39,082 nucleotides of DNA from Saprospiraceae bacterium UBA1994 (GTDB lineage: Bacteria > Bacteroidota > Bacteroidia > Chitinophagales > Saprospiraceae), in contig DDCY01000011.1 of assembly GCA_002335865.1 (NCBI GenBank), forward strand, positions 29,069-68,150, given 5' to 3'. The translations under genes were made by a program, and so were the position numbers. The stretch's first letter is position 1. Every line of letters starts with the position of its first letter. Positions 34,123-39,082 of the stretch are shown here, piece after piece. Below the pieces are notes generated by a model. That model searched no databases, was not told where the DNA came from, and saw nothing but the letters and a program-made list of their open reading frames with translations.

Positions 34123-35346
34123 CTAAATCTCTTTTGCTACCTTCATTGGTACACTCACACACTTCTTTTCCATGTAATTCATCATTTCAATTACAAGTGC
34201 TTTTGCATCATCGTCTAGCGATTCTATCTGCTTAGAGTAAACAGTATTTACTGCCCTTTCTTTAATGGCTTTCATCTCTTGCGGAATTTTACCAAAAGCC
34301 TTTTCTATCTGACGTTGTTGATATACTTTCTGAAATTCAAATAATTTACCTTTAATAATCTTTTTGGCTAAGCCGATTTCATTTTTACGATGTTCTAGAT
34401 TTTGTTCAGCGAGCGTTCTAAGTTCTTCGATATTGACATAGTGCATATCAAAACCATTCTGAACATCTTCATCCACATTGTGTGGAACGGATAGATCGAT
34501 AACAATTTTCTTACTTTCATCACGATTGATCAGTTGGCTATAAATATCTGTAGATATAATGGTCTCTGTAGATCCAGTACAAACTACTAATATGTCAAAC
34601 CCTTCAGCATAGTTAGATAACTCACTTATGTGATATGCTTTAGCTCCTAATGTACTAGAGAGTTCTTTAGCATTATCTAGAGATCTGTTGAATATGGTGA
34701 TGTCTGTGAAGTTATACTTTTTGAGAAATTTGCCAACTAATCTATTAGTCTCTCCAGCTCCAACGAGTAAAACCCTTTGGTTAGGATCCGGATTGATATT
34801 GAGCATACTCTTGATCGCTAACGATACTATTGATAGCGGCTTTTCTCCAATTTTGGTATTGGCATATATTTCTTTAGCTGTAGTGACGGTATACTTATCT
34901 AGCATGCGAAGATGGTCGCCAGCAAGGCTCCATTGCACACTTTGGTCATATGATTCTCTGTACTGACGGAAAATTTCCCTTTCTCCTACTACCAGACTGT
35001 CTATCGATGCGCTCAATTCAAATAAGTGATTGATAGCCTTGATTCCTGAATGGAGCCTAACGAAATTGGATAGTTTATTAAGTCTGTCTTCACTCAATTC
35101 TGGATTGATGGAGTGAAAGAATTGCTTTAGATAATTTTCCTCTAATTCGTTTTCTCTATAGAATATATAACTAACTCTGTTACAAGTAGATAGATATACT
35201 ATTTCATCTATATCAAATTGATTTTTGACTTGAGTCAATTTGTCTTTCAAATCATCCTTAGTCTGATGCTTCACTACAAAGTGTCCTATCTGATCTACAT
35301 TGATCGTCTGATGCGTAAGCGTGATTATATGGAAGTTATCTATCAT
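34123..35346 (-). CDS. hemA: Glutamyl-tRNA reductase
   Basis: NADPH enzyme that reduces glutamyl-tRNA to glutamate-1-semialdehyde, the first step of the C5 haem pathway. The catalytic Cys55 lies in LSTCNRV, VVGEREIFRQYRESY matches the second catalytic-domain motif, VLLVGAGETNRLVGKFL is the NADPH-binding Rossmann turn, and the helical dimerisation domain forms the C-terminus. I start at the ATG 35344-35346 (407 residues); the frame also has a TTG one codon earlier. TACCTTTG ends 8 bases before this ATG. The other hem genes are not next to it. No clear terminator between it and the convergent MaoC-like gene. Confidence 0.94.
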   Translation of the reverse strand: MIDNFHIITLTHQTINVDQIGHFVVKHQTKDDLKDKLTQVKNQFDIDEIVYLSTCNRVSYIFYRENELEENYLKQFFHSINPELSEDRLNKLSNFVRLHSGIKAINHLFELSASIDSLVVGEREIFRQYRESYDQSVQWSLAGDHLRMLDKYTVTTAKEIYANTKIGEKPLSIVSLAIKSMLNINPDPNQRVLLVGAGETNRLVGKFLKKYNFTDITIFNRSLDNAKELSSTLGAKAYHISELSNYAEGFDILVVCTGSTETIISTDIYSQLINRDESKKIVIDLSVPHNVDEDVQNGFDMHYVNIEELRTLAEQNLEHRKNEIGLAKKIIKGKLFEFQKVYQQRQIEKAFGKIPQEMKAIKERAVNTVYSKQIESLDDDAKALVIEMMNYMEKKCVSVPMKVAKEI

Positions 35347-35354
35347 CAATAATA

Positions 35355-35362
35355 CAAAGGTA
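35355..35362 (-). promoter_or_regulatory. Putative hemA -7 box TACCTTTG
   Basis: Exact TAnnTTTG match 8 bases before the hemA ATG, which implies a leader of 0-5 bases. No TTG -33 element at normal spacing was seen. Confidence 0.4.
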
Positions 35363-35474
35363 AAAATCGAATTTTTGTCCTTTGTCAGTACTTAGTCATA
35401 GTTGGGAATATTATAAGGAATTACGAAGTAATGATATTTTCACCAAAATATTGATCATTTTATTACCTTGAAGA

Positions 35475-35933
35475 CTACTTTGATTTTACGTTCTCTTCAT
35501 ATATAGAAATCCAGTCATTTGTTGTCATTTTTTTAACGAGTTCTTCTATTAAATCAAAGGGGATATGGTCTACTTTTTTAAATCTGATACAACTCTTGCC
35601 AATATCTATTTTATACTTACAATGCTTGGGATATTCCTTTATAAACCATGCCATAAGATCAGGATTGGCATATAGACCCATATGGTAAATCGCTACAAAA
35701 TTCTTTTGGTTTGCAATATTGAGAAAAGGTAAGGGTAACTTAGTATTACAATGGTATCCATCAGGATAAATAGTATGAGGTACCACATATCCAATCATCC
35801 CATAACTAATGCACTCTTCAAATCCTACTGGAATATTATCTTTTATAATATCTCTGAGCCTGTTTATCGCTGGCTTTCTTTCTTCTGGAATATTGTCTAG
35901 ATATTCTTGAACTGTATTAGCTTCTATTTTCAT
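35475..35933 (-). CDS. DUF1801 (YdhG-like) domain protein
   Basis: 152 residues. The DUF1801 layout is visible: EYLDNIPEERKPAINRLRDI, VGFEECISYGMIGYVVPH, then LPFLNIANQKNFVAIYHMGL and the basic KCKYKID-like strand KYKIDIGKSCIRFKK, ending in a helical DLIEELVKKM. The fold resembles a small alpha/beta domain and its function is not established. It is the last gene of a - operon with a zinc-type dehydrogenase, a HupE-like protein and a small membrane protein; the gap to the small-protein stop is 14 bases. Confidence 0.82.
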   Translation of the reverse strand: MKIEANTVQEYLDNIPEERKPAINRLRDIIKDNIPVGFEECISYGMIGYVVPHTIYPDGYHCNTKLPLPFLNIANQKNFVAIYHMGLYANPDLMAWFIKEYPKHCKYKIDIGKSCIRFKKVDHIPFDLIEELVKKMTTNDWISIYEENVKSK

Positions 35934-35947
35934 TATTGTATTACTTA

Positions 35948-36091
35948 TTATTTCATAACACTAGCAAAAATAAAACTTCCTATTATTCCTACGAGTAACA
36001 AAATAAGCATCCATTTGAAATTGTAAGTTGGTTGGATTTCTGAATTACTTTCTTCATGGTTTGCCGCGTCGTTTTTTTCTTTATGATTCAT
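35948..36091 (-). CDS. Small single-pass membrane protein (47 residues)
   Basis: ATG at 36089-36091 and stop at 35948-35950. The 47 residues form a polar, charged N-terminus (MNHKEKNDAANHEESNSEIQ), one strong hydrophobic segment (about residues 28-44: MLILLLVGIIGSFIFAS), and a short basic end. It lies 10 bases after the hupE-like stop and 14 bases before the DUF1801 start, so it is likely read as part of that operon. Orientation is probably N-terminus in the cytoplasm or periplasm; the sequence does not settle it. No family recognised. Confidence 0.65.
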   Translation of the reverse strand: MNHKEKNDAANHEESNSEIQPTYNFKWMLILLLVGIIGSFIFASVMK

Positions 36092-36101
36092 ATTGTTGGA
36101 T

Positions 36102-36668
36102 CTATTTAGATAGAATATATATACTGATTAAGATCGAAATCAAAGATATAGTTTTGATCCAATTGCTTTTGTTGACTTTGAGTATATTTAAAGCGATATA
36201 GCTAATTGCGAGAGAAATGAGAACTACTACTATTTGGGCAAGTTCGACACCTATATTGAAACCTAGCAGTGACATAATTAATGAGTCACCTGGACTCATG
36301 AGGGCCTTGAGAAAATTTGATATTCCCATACCATGTATCAAACCAAAAGTAATCGCTAAGAAATAACCAACAGTTTCATTGGTCTTGGTCTTGGTCTTGC
36401 TGTCTGTCACTAGATTATACAAAGCTGTAAGTATAATCGTCACAGGAATAAGAGTCTCTATCAAGAAGGATGGGATCGATACTATGTCAAATGCATTAAG
36501 GGCCAATGTAATTGAGTGCCCCATAGTAAATGCGGTGGCCAAGTACAGTACTTTTTTCCAATCTCTGATGCTATATATCGCACAGAGAGTTATCAAATAA
36601 AGGATATGATCATATCCATTGAGATCAAGTATATGTTCAAATCCTAATTGTAGCCAAATAGAAATCAT
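36102..36668 (-). CDS. HupE/UreJ family membrane protein
   Basis: 188-residue integral membrane protein with about six helices. The family's motifs are all present: LGFEHILDLNGYDHILYL at the start, FTMGHSITLAL, FGLIHGMGISNFL, and GFNIGVELAQIVVV. HupE/UreJ proteins are linked to nickel or cobalt uptake in other bacteria; this second subgroup is common in Bacteroidota without nearby hydrogenase or urease, and neither is in the window. The start is 4 bases after the stop of the dehydrogenase gene, so translation is likely coupled. Confidence 0.85.
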   Translation of the reverse strand: MISIWLQLGFEHILDLNGYDHILYLITLCAIYSIRDWKKVLYLATAFTMGHSITLALNAFDIVSIPSFLIETLIPVTIILTALYNLVTDSKTKTKTNETVGYFLAITFGLIHGMGISNFLKALMSPGDSLIMSLLGFNIGVELAQIVVVLISLAISYIALNILKVNKSNWIKTISLISILISIYILSK

Positions 36669-36672
36669 AATC

Positions 36673-37671
36673 CTATTTAATATGGTTGATAACTATTTTA
36701 CCTATTTGATTCCCTGACCGCAAAGAATTAAAAGCTTTTCTGCCTTCATCCAAAGTATATTCAGAATGTACGATAGGCTTTATCGCATGCTCTTTCATAA
36801 AGATTAGTAATGCTTTAAATTCTGATGGACTTCCCATTGCTGTCCCTATAAATTGTAAATGACGAAGGAAAAATTTGCTTATGTTAATGGTCGTCTTTGG
36901 TGATCCAGTAGATCCATAAGTGACTATACGACCACCATAATTCATAAATTGGAAGTAATTATCAAGGTCTGGTGAAGGCGAACTATCTAGGACGATATCT
37001 ATACCTCCAGATACTTCTTTTAATTGATTATGCCAGTCTTTATTTTTATAGTTGACACCGTCTATAGCTCCAATGGATTGAGCAAAAGCTATTTTATCTG
37101 AGCTTGAGCTTGTGACATAGACCTTGGCTCCTAGTGCCAAAGCAAGGGAGAGTCCAGCTTGTGCTACACCACCTCCGATTCCTGTGATCAGTACTTTATC
37201 ATCTTTTTGTATTCTTCCATGCCTCTTGAGTCCTCTCCATGCGGTCAAGCTTGCTACAGGTAAAGCTGCGGCTTCAGCCCATGATAGATAGTTAGGCTTC
37301 TCTACTAGATTATTCACTGGTACACTGATGTACTCAGCCATAGTCCCGGGATCAGGCATACCTAATACTCGGAACTGTCTAGTTGGCGCATCCTCGTTTG
37401 TTCCCCAGTAATAGCCAGGATATATGATTACTTCTTTGTTATTCCAAGACTGGTCGACATTATGGCCTATCTCTACTACAGTACCGGCGCCATCTGCTCC
37501 AAGTATACAGGGTACAGTAATTCCAGGATAGAGACCTTTTTGTATCCACAGTTCTCTATGATTAAGAGCTGACGCAGCTACTTTTATAAGTATTTCGCCA
37601 CTCGTAGGTGTAGGTTTGGAGACATCAGTTACTTCTACATTCATGGCTTCGGTGAGCAGTAAGGCTTTCAT
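36673..37671 (-). CDS. Zinc-type alcohol dehydrogenase / quinone oxidoreductase
   Basis: 332-residue medium-chain dehydrogenase. The N-terminal GroES-like part has NHRELWIQKGLYPG and the zinc-type motif VPCILGADGAGTVVEIG; the NAD(P)-binding part has VLITGIGGGVAQAGLSLALA and the end GRKAFNSLRSGNQIGKIVI. It lacks a full structural-zinc Cys cluster, which favours the quinone-oxidoreductase side of the superfamily. First gene of the four-gene - operon. Substrate unknown. Confidence 0.85.
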   Translation of the reverse strand: MKALLLTEAMNVEVTDVSKPTPTSGEILIKVAASALNHRELWIQKGLYPGITVPCILGADGAGTVVEIGHNVDQSWNNKEVIIYPGYYWGTNEDAPTRQFRVLGMPDPGTMAEYISVPVNNLVEKPNYLSWAEAAALPVASLTAWRGLKRHGRIQKDDKVLITGIGGGVAQAGLSLALALGAKVYVTSSSSDKIAFAQSIGAIDGVNYKNKDWHNQLKEVSGGIDIVLDSSPSPDLDNYFQFMNYGGRIVTYGSTGSPKTTINISKFFLRHLQFIGTAMGSPSEFKALLIFMKEHAIKPIVHSEYTLDEGRKAFNSLRSGNQIGKIVINHIK

Positions 37672-38145
37672 TGTCTGTTATAATTTATAATCGAGTATTA
37701 TTTATGGATGTAATTGTAAATGTAAAGAAGATCAATTAGTTATGTATAATTGAAATAACAGAAATGTGGTCAGTAAATACATTTTTCCACCTTCTATCAA
37801 TATTTGTTTTCAAAGCTGTCATGCAATAAGGTTCATTATAATGTTTTACTTAAATTAGTCTAATACTGTTCAAATGAAAAGTTAAAGTAATATGCCATAC
37901 AAGTAAAATTGAAAAGTGAAAGATTGAAGTGTAAAAATGGTTATTTGAATGAACGTATAGAGGAGAAAATACAAGGATATATTAAGTAAATGAAGGAGGA
38001 GTAATATCTGAGCAGTGCTGACATCGAATTCAAATTATACAAAATAACCAAATTGTTTGTCTAATAAAAGATATACATAAGTTATACAAGATCAAATATT
38101 TAGTGTTTAAAACTTGAATGATTAAAAACAATTAAAATAGAAATT
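37672..38145. other. 474-base spacer with no gene
   Basis: Between divergent dehydrogenase and fasciclin genes. I see no open frame, relic, tRNA or clear hairpin. It is very AT-rich, with short A-rich direct repeats (TTGAAAAGTGAAAG and neighbours near 37907-37935). Promoters for both genes are presumably here but no exact TAnnTTTG box was found. Confidence 0.5.
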
Positions 38146-38658
38146 ATGAAAAAATTAGTCTTAAGTGTAACAATGATTTTGTGTGTAGCCTTTGCTAGCA
38201 ACCTAAGTGCGCAAAAAACTATAGTAGATGTAGCGGTAGGAAACAAAGATTTTACAACTTTGGTAACAGCCTTAAAAGCTGCTGATCTGGTAAGTGCTTT
38301 ACAAGGAGAAGGTCCCTTTACAGTTTTTGCTCCAACAAATGACGCTTTTGCGAAAATTGATGCAAAAACTCTAAGCTCGCTTTTGGAAGCTGGCAATAAA
38401 GAAGCACTAGCAAATATCCTAACCTATCACGTAGTCTCTGGAAAGTTAGCTGCATCTGATGTAGTTGCGGCTTTAAAGAAAGGTGACGGAATGGTAGAGT
38501 TGAAGGCCTTAAATGGTCAAGTTATAACGGTAATTCAAAAAGATGATAAAATTTGTTTGAAAGACTCAAATGGAGGTGTTAGTGAGATTATCGCTACGGA
38601 TGTAATGGGGAGCAATGGTGTTATTCATGTTATTGGAACAGTAGTTATGCCAAAGTAA
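38146..38658 (+). CDS. Secreted fasciclin (FAS1) domain protein
   Basis: 170 residues with a signal peptide (cleavage after LSA, residue 22). One complete FAS1 domain fills the rest: the H1 motif TVFAPTNDAF (59-68), YHVVSGKL in the middle, and the H2-type end NGVIHVIGTVVMPK. FAS1 proteins mediate adhesion in animals and algae; bacterial ones are secreted and of mixed, mostly unknown role. Single gene with its own terminator at 38686-38713. Confidence 0.93.
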   Translation: MKKLVLSVTMILCVAFASNLSAQKTIVDVAVGNKDFTTLVTALKAADLVSALQGEGPFTVFAPTNDAFAKIDAKTLSSLLEAGNKEALANILTYHVVSGKLAASDVVAALKKGDGMVELKALNGQVITVIQKDDKICLKDSNGGVSEIIATDVMGSNGVIHVIGTVVMPK

Positions 38659-39082
38659 TCAAAACTTTTATACGAATATTAGAGGAAGCACTTCAGAAAT
38701 GGAGTGCTTTTTCTGTATCTGCCTTTAGAGTAATAATATCGCCTTTTTAAAAGTCATTTAAGTTCTTATTTTAATGAGCGATAAGATAATGATGTATTTA
38801 AAGTATAATCTCACTAATATCAAAAGCTACGTATTTGCTAAATATGTTTTCAGTCAGCATCTTATATGTAATTTCTCTAAAGGAAGTTATCATCGCTCAG
38901 TGATAGGCAAAGTTTTTATTGTAATCGGGCGCGTTCTGTATGAATCTAATCTGGCAAGTTCAAAACCAAATAGAAATCTCCTTTTTTTAGAAAGTAGTTT
39001 TTACTCACAAACAATTATATAAGGTGATGGCTACTGTAATTTTATAATTTAGATCTTGTAATGACTTCATATATATATATAT
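38659..39082. other. Downstream region, no supported gene
   Basis: After the fasciclin gene and its terminator. An 82-codon plus-strand frame at 38774-39022 has no signal peptide, no recognised motif and low-complexity composition, so I do not call it. A run of AT dinucleotides (7 units, 39069-39082) continues off the window edge. Confidence 0.5.
38686..38713 (+). terminator. Rho-independent terminator after the fasciclin gene
   Basis: Stem AAGCACTTC / GGAGTGCTT (one G-T pair) with a 6-base loop, followed by a T-run, 27 bases after the stop codon. Confidence 0.85.

Noticed and set aside
38774..39022. 82-residue frame at the right edge
   Set aside because: Low-complexity, no motif, no link to a neighbour; not supported as a gene.

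Overview
The window looks like ordinary chromosome of an AT-rich member of the Bacteroidota. The signs are: gene starts with AT-rich leaders and no clear Shine-Dalgarno; several TAnnTTTG boxes (the Bacteroidota -7 promoter element) just upstream of genes; lipoproteins and secreted proteins of Bacteroidota type; a TetR-TolC-MFP-RND efflux operon; and the fabF-rnc pair. A Saprospiria-like lineage is a guess from protein style only. No rRNA, tRNA, insertion sequence, phage, integron or CRISPR array is visible.

Layout. 1-599 (-) is a decayed, N-terminally truncated proC (pyrroline-5-carboxylate reductase). It abuts parE (topoisomerase IV subunit B, 616-2550 -). Two coupled secreted-protein genes follow (2947-4355 -), then divergent cvpA and an unknown gene overlapping it (4496-5645 +). 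A perfect 18-bp-stem bidirectional terminator separates these from the efflux operon tetR-tolC-MFP-RND (12525 down to 5750, -). fabF, rnc and a membrane metal-dependent hydrolase form a tightly overlapping + operon (12821-16012). A secreted LVIVD/choice-of-anchor-B protein and guaB lie on - (16069-19232). lon, a carboxypeptidase-regulatory-like secreted protein, metF and a polyprenyl synthase lie on + (19618-25074).

The next part is acyl-CoA metabolism. paaI, a PaaH-like dehydrogenase and paaG form a - operon (25191-27584), a fragment of the phenylacetyl-CoA route. A fused hydroxyacyl-CoA dehydrogenase/enoyl-CoA hydratase and a thiolase lie on + (28322-31994) and together supply the hydratase, dehydrogenase and thiolase steps of beta-oxidation. 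Between the two operons lies a second pseudogene, a secreted protein ending in a MopE-like metal-binding repeat. A second perfect terminator with a TTCG loop ends the thiolase gene and the convergent FAD-dependent oxidoreductase gene. Next come a MaoC-like hotdog protein, hemA, and a - operon of a zinc-type alcohol dehydrogenase, HupE/UreJ-like membrane protein, a 47-residue single-pass membrane protein and a DUF1801 protein. A fasciclin-domain secreted protein closes the window.

I found no obvious new multi-gene system. The most informative unlisted signals are the two relic genes, the small membrane-protein gene, several perfect inverted repeats in promoter regions, a possible near-leaderless arrangement at guaB and hemA, a MaoC protein whose catalytic His is Tyr, and a repeat-bounded spacer between convergent genes at 25073-25196.
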